A stretch of 64,000 bases of DNA from a bacterium 1xD42-67 (GTDB lineage Bacteria; Bacillota; Clostridia; Oscillospirales; Oscillospiraceae), in assembly GCA_003612335.1 (NCBI GenBank), contig RAYO01000020.1, forward strand, positions 1-64,000, given 5' to 3'. The position numbers and the translations under genes are program-made. Shown piece by piece: positions 57,058 through 64,000 of this stretch. Every line of letters begins with the position of its first letter. The first letter of the stretch is position 1. The notes below the pieces were generated by a model that worked only from the letters and a program-made list of their open reading frames with translations, did not search any database and was not told the origin of the DNA.

Positions 57058-58869
57058 ATGCGCTCGAACTATATCCGCGCCCTCCGCGCCAGCGCCCAGT
57101 GCCAGTATCTGGGCTGGCTCAGCCTGCTGTTCTTCCCGCCCTTCTGCTGGCTGGTGATCGAGTACCACAACTTCCGGAAGCTGGACGCCCTGCTCACCTT
57201 CTGCCGGACGCGGCCCCGGCCCGCCCTCTTCGGCCTGCTGGCGGTGACGGTCTTCTTCCTCCTGGCCCTCCTCCTGCTCCGGCGGGGGGCGGCGGCCTGC
57301 GCCCTGACCGGCGGGCTGTCCTGCCTGATCGCCTACATCAACTACACCAAGCTGGCCCTGAACGGCGACTACTTTTTCCCCAAGGACATCGTCATGGTCA
57401 AACAGGCGGACTCGCTGCTCTCCTTCCTCAGCGGGGGGCTGCCCAGATGGATGGTCCCCGCCCTGGTCCTGCTGGTCCTCTGGTGCGGGGCCCTGGCCCT
57501 CCTGGGGACCGCACTCCCCCTGGGCCGGGCGGACCGCCTCTTCTGCGCCGCCTCCGCCATCGCCCTGGGCGCCGTCTTCTGCGCCAGCCCCGGACGCACG
57601 CGCTGGCTGCTGGAGCGTTTCTCCATCCAGATGGAGGCCACCGGCCTCCAGAGCGTCAACTACACCGCCAACGGCTTCCTGGGCGCCTTCGCACTCAACC
57701 TCCAGCAGCTCCGGGTCCAGCCCCCCGCGGGCTACTCCCCGGAGCGGGTGGAGGCGCTGCTGGCCCGGTATCCCGGCTCGCCCTCCACCGGGGAGGCGTT
57801 CGACGTGATCGTGGTCCTCAGCGAGAGCTTCTGCGACATCCGGGAGCTGCCCGGCCTCACCTTCAGCCAGGACCCCCTGACCAATTTCGACGCCATCCGG
57901 GCCCGGGACAACTGCTACAGCGGCGCCCTTTACACCAACGCCATCGGCGGCGGCACCGTCCGGCCCGAGTTCGAGCTGCTCACCGGCCTGGACACCGAGG
58001 CCCTGCCCAGCGGCTCCACCCCCTATGAGTACGTCACCCGGCCCCTGGAGAGCTACGTCTCCAACTACAAAGACGCCGGCTACCGCACCGTGGCCGTCCA
58101 CCCATACATCCCCGACTTCTACGCCCGGGACGCCGCCTACCCCTATCTGGGCTTCGACGCTTTCTACAGCCACCAGGACCTGGAGCGGATGGGCCCCCTC
58201 CATTACAAGCGGGGGTATGTCACCGACGCCTCCCTGGAGGCCATCATGGAACAGATCTTGGACCAGTCGGAGGAGCCTATGTTCCTCTTCGCCATCACCA
58301 TGGAGAACCACCAGCCCTTCTCCCCTCTGCCAGAGGAGAAGATCCAGATCCAAGTCTCCTCCGACCTGCTGTCCCAGAGCAGCCTGGACACGGTCACCAC
58401 TTACGTCCAGGGGCTGTACGACGCAGACCAGATGCTGGGCCGGCTGGTCGAGTACATCGACAGCCGGGAGCGGCCCACCCTCCTGGTCTTCTTCGGCGAC
58501 CACAAGCCCACCCTGGGGGACAACTACGCCGCCTACGCCGAGAGCGGCCTCTTCCCGGCGGACCTGAACTATGAGTTCCACCACCGGAAAAAGATGTACT
58601 CCACCCCCTTCCTGATCTGCGCCAACCGGGATCTGGATCCCGGCCTGTTCAGCGGGAGGACGGACAACGAGCTGTCCCCCTGCTACCTGCTGGACGCCGC
58701 CGCCCTTTCCACCGGTTCCCGGATGACTCCCTATATGCAGCTGCTGGCTGAACTGCATGGGTCCGTCCCCTTCTACAACCAGCGCCTCACCATGCCGATC
58801 ACCCCGGAGGTCCGGGCCTCTGTCCAGGCACGGCAGTGGATCACGTATCACAGGTTGATGGGAAAATGA
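57058..58869 (+). CDS. LTA-synthase-like membrane sulfatase
   Basis: 603 residues from the ATG at 57058 (GGAGGT 6 bases upstream). Four to five membrane segments in the first 190 residues are followed by an extracytoplasmic alkaline-phosphatase-type domain. LSESFCDI supplies the first metal ligands, NAIGGGTVRPEFELLTG holds the Thr nucleophile (about 300), and FFGDHKPTLGDN (about 477-488) the later metal ligands. LtaS relatives transfer glycerol-phosphate from phosphatidylglycerol to lipoteichoic acid or to other cell-surface sugars. No teichoic acid genes lie nearby, so the precise acceptor is open. It has a strong terminator. Confidence 0.9.
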   Translation: MRSNYIRALRASAQCQYLGWLSLLFFPPFCWLVIEYHNFRKLDALLTFCRTRPRPALFGLLAVTVFFLLALLLLRRGAAACALTGGLSCLIAYINYTKLALNGDYFFPKDIVMVKQADSLLSFLSGGLPRWMVPALVLLVLWCGALALLGTALPLGRADRLFCAASAIALGAVFCASPGRTRWLLERFSIQMEATGLQSVNYTANGFLGAFALNLQQLRVQPPAGYSPERVEALLARYPGSPSTGEAFDVIVVLSESFCDIRELPGLTFSQDPLTNFDAIRARDNCYSGALYTNAIGGGTVRPEFELLTGLDTEALPSGSTPYEYVTRPLESYVSNYKDAGYRTVAVHPYIPDFYARDAAYPYLGFDAFYSHQDLERMGPLHYKRGYVTDASLEAIMEQILDQSEEPMFLFAITMENHQPFSPLPEEKIQIQVSSDLLSQSSLDTVTTYVQGLYDADQMLGRLVEYIDSRERPTLLVFFGDHKPTLGDNYAAYAESGLFPADLNYEFHHRKKMYSTPFLICANRDLDPGLFSGRTDNELSPCYLLDAAALSTGSRMTPYMQLLAELHGSVPFYNQRLTMPITPEVRASVQARQWITYHRLMGK

Positions 58870-58903
58870 AACAGGAGCGCCCCCGGCGGGGGCGCTCCTG
58901 TTT
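58869..58903. terminator. terminator after the LtaS-like gene
   Basis: 16-bp stem AAACAGGAGCGCCCCC with a 3-base loop ending TTT. It also serves the convergent gene at 58923. Confidence 0.9.
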
Positions 58904-58922
58904 AACGTGACGCTGTTTTGTG

Positions 58923-59438
58923 TCAATACTGTCCTTGGATAAAGGTCTCTACGATATCTTCTGCCGGCATAGACAGCAGTTCGGAGGTAGATGTCCAGAA
59001 GCTGAAGGAAAATGCGGCTTCTAAAGGCGGCCTGTCGGGATAGGTCCCGGAACAGTAGAAGCTGACAAAACCCAGATCCATCCCATATTGCGCTTTCAGC
59101 AGAGCCAAAAGATCCTGCAAAAATGCCGCCATTTCCACATCCGTTCCAGACCAGTCCACCGCTAAAAGATCGATCCGCTCGATATCGCCCGGCTGGATGT
59201 CCTCAAGGTCCACAGCCCGGTTCCCTTCGACGCCGCATGTCACATCGCCGATCAGGTCTTCGCCCCCCAGCATTTCAGCGCAGGAATACACCGCCGATCT
59301 CGCGGTCTTGGATATGGCTCTGTCATCGCGGTCGATCCAGTAGTCCACTGTCCGCACCAATGCGTAGAGCAGGGCGAGGGCCCCAAAAAGGAACCATGGC
59401 CACTGATGCCATAACGGACGCTTTCCCGTTGTTTTCAT
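58923..59438 (-). CDS. membrane-anchored hypothetical protein
   Basis: 171 residues: one N-terminal membrane segment (about 13-28) and an acidic, globular outer domain (LAVDWSGTDVEMAAFLQDLL, then CSGTYPDRPPLEAAFSFSFW). Two Cys pairs could form disulfides. AAGGAGG lies 10 bases before the ATG. I do not recognise the family. It is transcribed after the small membrane gene at 59568-59867. Confidence 0.65.
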   Translation of the reverse strand: MKTTGKRPLWHQWPWFLFGALALLYALVRTVDYWIDRDDRAISKTARSAVYSCAEMLGGEDLIGDVTCGVEGNRAVDLEDIQPGDIERIDLLAVDWSGTDVEMAAFLQDLLALLKAQYGMDLGFVSFYCSGTYPDRPPLEAAFSFSFWTSTSELLSMPAEDIVETFIQGQY

Positions 59439-59567
59439 GGAGCAGCTGCCTCCTTAACAAAAAACGCCACAGTCAAACGTCAGATCTCTTCCCCAAAAAG
59501 CAGAAAGTAGCCCCCGCAGGGGGCGCTCCTGTCTGTATAAAAAGGCTCTGCTCATGTGGGACACACT

Positions 59568-59867
59568 TCATCTGGTCTCATGGTCTAACAGCTCTTTGAT
59601 CCCCTGCATCAGGACGAGGATGCTGATCAGCCAGCACAGGCCACCCAGCGCGAAGGTAACGGTCCTCTCCCCGGATTCAGGGCACATAAAGGCGTAGAAG
59701 ATCATGATATACGCCGGAATCTGCAAAAGGACGAAATATAATATCAGACCGGCTGGCTTTTTGAAGGCGGACCGCCTGCGCCAATACAGCAGATACCCGA
59801 TCGTCAATACGATCGCCCCGGCAAACACCGTGTGGAACAGCAGAGGGGCCTCCTGCTCGATCAGCAT
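59568..59867 (-). CDS. small membrane protein with three hydrophobic segments
   Basis: 99 residues with hydrophobic segments at about 10-28, 38-60 and 70-88, separated by a basic loop (YWRRRSAFKKPAG) that fixes the topology. AAGGAG lies 10 bases before the ATG. Not recognised. It and the next minus-strand gene could form a two-gene unit; a CCCCCGCAGGGGG hairpin lies between them. Confidence 0.6.
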   Translation of the reverse strand: MLIEQEAPLLFHTVFAGAIVLTIGYLLYWRRRSAFKKPAGLILYFVLLQIPAYIMIFYAFMCPESGERTVTFALGGLCWLISILVLMQGIKELLDHETR

Positions 59868-59939
59868 AAGATCAACACTCCTTATCGATTCATATCATCC
59901 AATTCCCAGGCATAACTGCGAGGCGCCTTTTCGTGTACC

Positions 59940-60161
59940 TCACCGCGCCGCCAAAGGCACACCAGTCTCCATCCGCCTTATAGGATCTCGCCCGATGATC
60001 GACCAGTGAACATAGGGGCGATACATCCCTGTTCCATGTGCATATCGTACCGTACACAGCATAGCTGTCTTCGATACGCTGATCCGGTCAGCGGTCAGAT
60101 TCTCATCAGCTGTTGAGATGGCAGGCAGTACTATTTCTTTACTAAGTATACTCCAGATCAC
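59940..60161 (-). pseudogene. possible remnant ORF (73 codons)
   Basis: In the 400-base stretch 59868-60270 the only open frame of note runs from a GTG at 60161. It holds a protein-like segment (TVRYAHGTGMYRPYVHWSII, then GRDPIRRMETGVPLAAR). No ribosome site fits, and I know no family, so it may be the tail of a decayed gene. The rest of the stretch holds only the ssrA terminator. Confidence 0.3.
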
Positions 60162-60210
60162 CGCTGAAGTCGATCCTCGCTCACAAACGTTTTGCTTGAT
60201 CCTTTCTTAT

Positions 60211-60242
60211 ACAAAAACACCGCATTCTCATGCGGTGTTTTT
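60211..60242 (-). terminator. terminator of ssrA
   Basis: On the minus strand, stem AAAAACACCGCAT / ATGCGGTGTTTTT with a short loop, 29 bases past the tmRNA 3' end. Confidence 0.9.
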
Positions 60243-60270
60243 CGCCCGCATCTTTTTTGTCGATGCAAGT

Positions 60271-60616
60271 TGGTGGAGGCGGGGAGAGTCGAACTCCCGT
60301 CCGAAAGCACTTCCACAGGGACTTCTCCGAGCGCAGACGATCTTTTACATTCCCTTACTCAAGCGTGGGTCGTCACACTCTTGGGCTTGGTAGAGTCATG
60401 ATGCGTGGAACGGTCAACTCTTTCCGAACGCACGGGCACCACTAAGGCTACGCCCAGACCCGGCTCGTGGTCCTTCCGGGCAGGACGGCCGCATCAAGCA
60501 GCGGCGAGAACGTAATCGTTGTCGTTCTTTGATTTATAAGCGCCCATTTTTAGGGTGTTAGGCGCACCCGCTCGCTATCCCTGCTTCTATGCCCCCGTCG
60601 AAACCGGTACGCCCCC
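60271..60616 (-). ncRNA. ssrA: transfer-messenger RNA (tmRNA)
   Basis: 346 nt. The 5' end GGGGGCGTACCGGTTTCGAC and the 3' end GGTTCGACTCTCCCC-type T arm (GAGTTCGACTCTCCCCGCC) with encoded CCA fold into the tRNA-like domain; the acceptor pairs GGGGGCG with CGCCTCC. The tag frame reads AYKSKNDNDYVLAAA then stop, ending in the protease-recognised LAAA. It rescues ribosomes stalled on broken mRNA. smpB lies about 760 bases upstream on the same strand, with a cyclophilin gene between. I found no clear -10 box next to its 5' end. Confidence 0.97.
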
Positions 60617-60764
60617 TCGTCGTCGCGGGCTCCATGGCATTCGCTTCCGGCTAAAGCCGAAAGATCATTCATTCCGCCGCTCCTCCTCTCAGACCGCGAC
60701 CCACTGCGTTGAGCCCGCGGTCGGGCAGCGGCTTCGCCGCTGTGGGGAACGGCCGCCGAAACGG

Positions 60765-60821
60765 CCAAACCTCCTGCTTTTGAAAGAAAGCAGCATCCGC
60801 AAAGCGGATGACGGAGGATCG
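60765..60821 (-). repeat. dispersed palindromic repeat, family 1, copy C
   Basis: On the minus strand: CGATCCTCCGTC, hairpin ATCCGC-ttt-GCGGAT, GCTGCTTTCTTTC, AAAAGCAGGAGG, TTTGGCC. It begins two bases from the cyclophilin stop, before ssrA. Confidence 0.65.
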
Positions 60822-60823
60822 TC

Positions 60824-61348
60824 TCACTGCATCTTCTCCGGCTCTGGGTAGTCCACACCGAAGGTGTCTACGGTGATCTTTTTTATGACCTGCTTCTCCC
60901 TGGGGCGGTCCTGCCAGTCCCGCTTGGCGGAGACGATGGCGTCAGCGACTTCCATGCCCTCGATCACTCTGCCGAAGGCGGCATAGCTGCCGTCCAGATT
61001 GGATGCCTTATCCACCATGATGAAGAACTGGCTCCCGGCGGAATCGGGGTCTCTGGTCCTGGCCATGGACAGCACGCCCCGGTCGTGGACCAGATCGTTG
61101 GGGAAACCGTTCTGGGCGAACTCTCCCTTGATGGAATAGCCTGGGCCTCCGATCCCGGTGCCCTGGGGGCACCCCCCCTGGATCATGAATCCGGGGATGA
61201 CCCGGTGGAAGATCAGGCCGTCATAGAACCCCTTTTTGATCAGAGAGATGAAATTGTTCACGCTGTTAGGCGCCACCTTGGGATAGAGCTCCGCCTTGAT
61301 CAGACCACCGTTTTCCATTTCGATAGTGACGATAGGGTCTTGCGCCAT
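60824..61348 (-). CDS. cyclophilin-type peptidyl-prolyl isomerase
   Basis: 174 residues, cytosolic (no signal peptide). Cyclophilin motifs: FHRVIPGFMIQGGCPQGTG with the catalytic Arg, SMARTRDPDSAGSQFFIM, and LDGSYAAFGRVIEGM. It speeds cis-trans turns of X-Pro bonds during folding. AAAGGAT precedes the ATG. It lies between smpB (27 bases upstream) and ssrA on one strand. Confidence 0.95.
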   Translation of the reverse strand: MAQDPIVTIEMENGGLIKAELYPKVAPNSVNNFISLIKKGFYDGLIFHRVIPGFMIQGGCPQGTGIGGPGYSIKGEFAQNGFPNDLVHDRGVLSMARTRDPDSAGSQFFIMVDKASNLDGSYAAFGRVIEGMEVADAIVSAKRDWQDRPREKQVIKKITVDTFGVDYPEPEKMQ

Positions 61349-61374
61349 GCTGCATCATCCTTTCTCGGGGCCGG

Positions 61375-61836
61375 TCACCGGCCCCTGGTCTTCATAACCC
61401 GGTCCATCTCCCGTTTGGCGTCCCGCCGGGCGGCGGACTCCCGCTTGTCATAGAGCTTCTTGCCCTTGGCCAGGCCGATCTCCAGCTTGACCCGGGGCCC
61501 CCTGAAGTAGATGGACAGAGGGATGAGGGAATAGCCGTCCTGCTTGATCCGGCCGAAGAGCCGCATGATCTCCCGCTTGTGCATCAGCAGCCGGCGGGTG
61601 CGGCGGGGGTCCTTGTTGAAGATGTTCCCCTTCTCATAAGGGCTGATATGCATCCCGAGGACAGATACCTCCCCATCCTTGATCAGGCAGAAGGAGTCCT
61701 TCAGGTTCACATTGCCCAGACGGATCGATTTGACCTCTGTGCCCGCCAGCTCGATCCCAGTCTCATACCTCTCCTCGATGGAATAGTCGTGGAATGCCTT
61801 GTTGTTCTTGGCGACGATCTTCACCCCATCGCTCAT
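61375..61836 (-). CDS. smpB: SsrA-binding protein
   Basis: 153 residues from the ATG at 61836 (GAGGTG 6 bases upstream); a GTG at 61845 with AGGAGA is an equal alternative and would add three residues. SmpB binds tmRNA and places it in the ribosome A site. Motifs: NKKAF-like [36 protein letters not shown], and the basic tail [18 protein letters not shown] that fills the mRNA channel. It leads a likely smpB-cyclophilin-ssrA unit. Confidence 0.96.
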   Translation of the reverse strand: MSDGVKIVAKNNKAFHDYSIEERYETGIELAGTEVKSIRLGNVNLKDSFCLIKDGEVSVLGMHISPYEKGNIFNKDPRRTRRLLMHKREIMRLFGRIKQDGYSLIPLSIYFRGPRVKLEIGLAKGKKLYDKRESAARRDAKREMDRVMKTRGR

Positions 61837-62019
61837 AGCGGACACCTCGCTCTCCTGGGACAGTCAAATAACTATATCACAGGCTGGGCAAAAAGGCAAG
61901 AGAAAAGTGTCGGCCCGCCGCGCTCTCTTCGCCGTCCGCCCAGGGATCGTGATATCCGACAGATCTCCCACCCTTCCCTGGGCGCGATCGGGGAATACGG
62001 AAAAAATGCCGGGAATGAG

Positions 62020-62048
62020 TTGCGCTCCCCACTTCACTGTGGTAAACT
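62020..62048 (+). promoter_or_regulatory. promoter of the hydrolase/ATP-grasp operon
   Basis: TTGCGC (62020-62025), 17-base spacer, TAAACT (62043-62048), 30 bases before the first ATG. Confidence 0.5.
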
Positions 62049-62077
62049 GTCAAAGAACACATGGGGAGGGGAACAGG

Positions 62078-62848
62078 ATGATCCAAAAGTGGGACACAAC
62101 GATCCCTGAGCTGACGGGGGACGAGCGCCGGGGGATCTATCTCTATCTGCCGGAGGACTACGACCGGGCGCCTGAGCGGCGCTATCCGGTGCTGTATATG
62201 TTCGACGGACATAACGTCTTTTTCGACTCCGACGCCACCTACGGAAAGAGCTGGGCCCTGGGGGAGCATCTGGACGAGTTCCAGGTGCCGCTGATCGTAG
62301 CGGCGGTGGAGTGCAACCACCACCCGGACAACGGGCGGCTGTCGGAGTACTCCCCCTACACCTTCTACGACCCCGACCTGGGCCACGTCCAGGGCCGGGG
62401 GAAGATCACCATGGACTGGTTCGTCCGCACCTTCAAGCCCATCATCGACCAAAAATTCCGCACTCTGCCCGACCGGCAGCACACCTTTATCGCGGGCAGC
62501 TCCATGGGCGGCCTCATGAGCCTGTATGCCCTCCTAGAGTATAACCAGGTCTTCTCCCGGGCCGCCGCCCTGTCCCCCTCCCTGTGGGTGGCCCCTGACC
62601 GTCTGGCACGGCTGGTCCGGGGGGCGGACGCCCGATCGGACACGGTGCTGTATATGGACTATGGCTCTCGGGAGCTGGGGAACCACGAGCTGATGCAGAG
62701 CCAATTCGCCCGGGTGGTCAGCCAGCTCCTGAATCGGGGGATCAGACTCACCTGCCGGATCGTCCCCGGCGGCGACCACTGCGAGGCCAGCTGGGAGAAG
62801 CAGATCCCCTTCTTCCTGGAGACTTTGATGTATGGACTGGAGGTCTGA
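62078..62848 (+). CDS. alpha/beta hydrolase, putative esterase (esterase D-like)
   Basis: 256 residues from the ATG at 62078 (GGGGAGGGG upstream). It has the esterase-D/enterochelin-esterase plan (PF00756): IYLYLPEDYDRAPERRYPVLY, MFDGHNVFFDSDATYG, the nucleophile elbow AGSSMGGLMS (Ser about 141), and a late His in PGGDHCEASW. It is cytosolic, without a signal peptide. It is the first gene of an operon with a second hydrolase 2 bases away and an ATP-grasp enzyme. In that context a role in cleaving or acylating an intermediate is plausible, but the substrate is unknown. Confidence 0.88.
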   Translation: MIQKWDTTIPELTGDERRGIYLYLPEDYDRAPERRYPVLYMFDGHNVFFDSDATYGKSWALGEHLDEFQVPLIVAAVECNHHPDNGRLSEYSPYTFYDPDLGHVQGRGKITMDWFVRTFKPIIDQKFRTLPDRQHTFIAGSSMGGLMSLYALLEYNQVFSRAAALSPSLWVAPDRLARLVRGADARSDTVLYMDYGSRELGNHELMQSQFARVVSQLLNRGIRLTCRIVPGGDHCEASWEKQIPFFLETLMYGLEV

Positions 62849-62850
62849 AC

Positions 62851-63597
62851 ATGGACACACAGTATCTCAAGAACTACAGCCCCGCCCTGGGGCGGGAGAT
62901 GGAGTGCATGGTCTACGGCCGCACCGGCCGGCCGGTGCTCTATATCCCCTGTCAGGATGGCCGCTTTTTCGACTTTGGCGATTTCCACATGGCGAGCACC
63001 CTCGCCCCCTGGATCGAATCCGGACAGATCGTGGTCTACTCGGTGGACACCATCGACAAAGAGACCTGGTCGGACAAGGGCGGGAACCCCTGCTGGCGGG
63101 CCCGGCGGCATGAGCAGTGGATGGACCACCTCACCAAGGAGATGGCCCCTCTCATCCTGGACCGGACCGGGCAGCCGGGGATCGTCGCCTTCGGGTGCAG
63201 CCTGGGGGCGACCCACGCCGCCAACCTCTACCTGCGCCGGCCTGACCTTTTCGACGGACTGCTGGCCCTCAGCGGCATCTACACCGCCGGATACGGCTTC
63301 GACAGCTATATGGACGAGGTGGTCTATCAGAACTCTCCTGTCCATTATATGGAGAATCTGCCCGAGGATCACCCCTATATCCCGCTGTTCAACCGGCAGA
63401 GAGCGGCCATCTGTGTGGGCCTGGGCCCCTGGGAGATCCCGGATTCCACCCGTCAGCTGGCCGACATCTTCCGCCGCAAGGGGATCCACACCTGGGTAGA
63501 CTTCTGGGGCTATGACTGCGCCCACGACTGGCCCTGGTGGTATAAGCAGGCAGTCTACTTCTTCCCCTGGCTGCTGGGCGGCGAGCCGGGGCGCTGA
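62851..63597 (+). CDS. alpha/beta hydrolase, second esterase of the operon
   Basis: 248 residues. It starts MDTQYLKNYSPALGREMECM and has the nucleophile elbow AFGCSLGATHA (Ser about 117), with GYDCAHDWPWW near the end giving Asp and His of the triad. It differs clearly from the first hydrolase, so they are not a recent duplication. I have seen this family next to ATP-grasp genes in Firmicutes; the reaction is not established to my knowledge. Its ATG is 2 bases after the preceding stop, so the two are coupled. Confidence 0.85.
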   Translation: MDTQYLKNYSPALGREMECMVYGRTGRPVLYIPCQDGRFFDFGDFHMASTLAPWIESGQIVVYSVDTIDKETWSDKGGNPCWRARRHEQWMDHLTKEMAPLILDRTGQPGIVAFGCSLGATHAANLYLRRPDLFDGLLALSGIYTAGYGFDSYMDEVVYQNSPVHYMENLPEDHPYIPLFNRQRAAICVGLGPWEIPDSTRQLADIFRRKGIHTWVDFWGYDCAHDWPWWYKQAVYFFPWLLGGEPGR

Positions 63598-63600
63598 AGC

Positions 63601-63740
63601 AGGCCCTTGCTCAAGCCCCTTCAAGGGGGCGGAGCCGGGAGGGCCGCCTTCTGTGAGCGGCACGCCCCAGCCGGGAGCGGCCTTCTGTCATCCGCGCCGC
63701 AAATGCCGTCTCCCCTTGCGAGGGGCGGCCCCAAGAACGA
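63601..63740. repeat. diverged palindromic repeat, family 1, copy D
   Basis: The right unit TCTGTCATCCGC-GCCGCAAATGCC, TCTCCCCTTGCGAGGGG matches the order of copies A-C loosely. The left part has CCCCTTCAAGGGGG and a GGGAGGGCCGCCTTCTGTGA block that recurs as GGGAGCGGCCTTCTGTCA. It lies between the hydrolases and the ATP-grasp gene. Confidence 0.45.
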
Positions 63741-63759
63741 AAGAGAGAGTGTGTGATCC

Positions 63760-64000
63760 ATGAAAAATGTCGTCTTCATTTCCCCCAATTTCCCCACCAA
63801 CTACTGGCAGTTCTGCCGGGAGCTGAAGGACAACGGCCTGCGGGTACTGGGGATCGGCGACCAGCCCTACGACGAGCTGACCTGGGAGCTGAGAGACAGC
63901 CTGGACGAGTACTACAAGGTGGACACTCTGGAGGACTACGACAGCGTATATCGGGCGGCGGCCTTCTTCATCCACAAATACGGCCGGATCCACTGGCTGG
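63760..64000 (+). CDS. ATP-grasp enzyme, N-terminal part (cut by window end)
   Basis: The first 80 codons are visible. MKNVVFISPNFPTNYWQFCR followed by ELKDNGLRVLGIGDQPYDEL is the start I associate with Firmicute ATP-grasp carboxylate-amine ligases related to carbamoyl-phosphate synthase large chain. The Rossmann-like preATP-grasp domain is here; the ATP-binding and catalytic parts lie beyond the window. Such enzymes join a carboxylate to an amine through an acyl phosphate. The ribosome site is weak (AGAGAGAG). It follows two hydrolases on the same strand. Confidence 0.75.
   Translation, partial: MKNVVFISPNFPTNYWQFCRELKDNGLRVLGIGDQPYDELTWELRDSLDEYYKVDTLEDYDSVYRAAAFFIHKYGRIHWL

Noticed and set aside
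1-64000. CRISPR arrays, prophage, integrative elements, insertion sequences
   Set aside because: No regularly spaced repeats, cas genes, integrase, transposase or phage structural genes were seen.

Overview
The window reads as a chromosomal segment of a GC-rich (about two-thirds G+C by eye), endospore-forming member of the Clostridia, most like the Oscillospiraceae (Flavonifractor/Lawsonibacter-type gut bacteria). The clues are spoIIR and a PdaB-type deacetylase, a tetrahydrofolate riboswitch, a T-box leader, Shine-Dalgarno sites close to AGGAGG before nearly every gene, sigma-A promoters close to TTGACA/TATAAT, a zinc-type L31 protein, and anaerobic amino-acid metabolism. The lineage is inferred from gene content, not from a search.

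Layout. 1-290: end of a biotin carrier subunit of a decarboxylase or carboxylase. 386-6766 (minus): a TetR-led tripartite efflux operon (TetR, TolC-like, adaptor lipoprotein, RND pump) with a strong promoter and two operator palindromes. 6826-14250 (plus): an SLH/GH25 muramidase, a PTS-IIC-like membrane protein, a DUF3048 lipoprotein, a second TetR regulator, a diguanylate cyclase next to a PilZ receptor, then a strong promoter driving a structured untranslated RNA with its own terminator ahead of a 42-residue ORF. 14466-19264 (minus): CFI-box zinc-ribbon protein, M19 dipeptidase, Tex, PdaB-like deacetylase.

19373-30969 is a coherent metabolic island. HutH, HutU and HutI take histidine to formiminoglutamate. 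FtcD and FchA move the formimino group to THF and deaminate it. Fhs can recover ATP and formate from formyl-THF, and an FNT channel can move formate across the membrane. FolT and FolC import and polyglutamylate folate and lie behind a recognisable THF riboswitch.

31011-48326 holds prfB (no frameshift site), spoIIR, a small accessory patch (DUF4291, acyltransferase, two-domain SUKH protein), an acyl-CoA ligase, a GNAT enzyme, hflX, a flavin reductase, rpmE, T-box-controlled leuA, a tiny ribbon-helix-helix gene with operator repeats, prfC, a DUF1266/membrane gene pair and ilvE. 48575-56710 is a housekeeping run (gdpP, rplI, dnaB, tilS, hpt, ftsH) whose first three gaps each carry a related palindromic repeat. 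56740-61836 holds tRNA-Arg(CCG), an LTA-synthase-like sulfatase, two small unknown genes, and a trans-translation cluster (ssrA, cyclophilin, smpB). 62020-64000 begins an operon of two alpha/beta hydrolases and an ATP-grasp enzyme cut by the window edge.

Best candidates for something undescribed: the leader-RNA/42-aa ORF unit (13758-14251), the hydrolase/ATP-grasp operon (62078-64000), the palindromic repeat families, and the promoter-hairpin overlap before the PTS-IIC-like gene (8461-8530). No CRISPR array, prophage, transposase or rRNA gene was seen.
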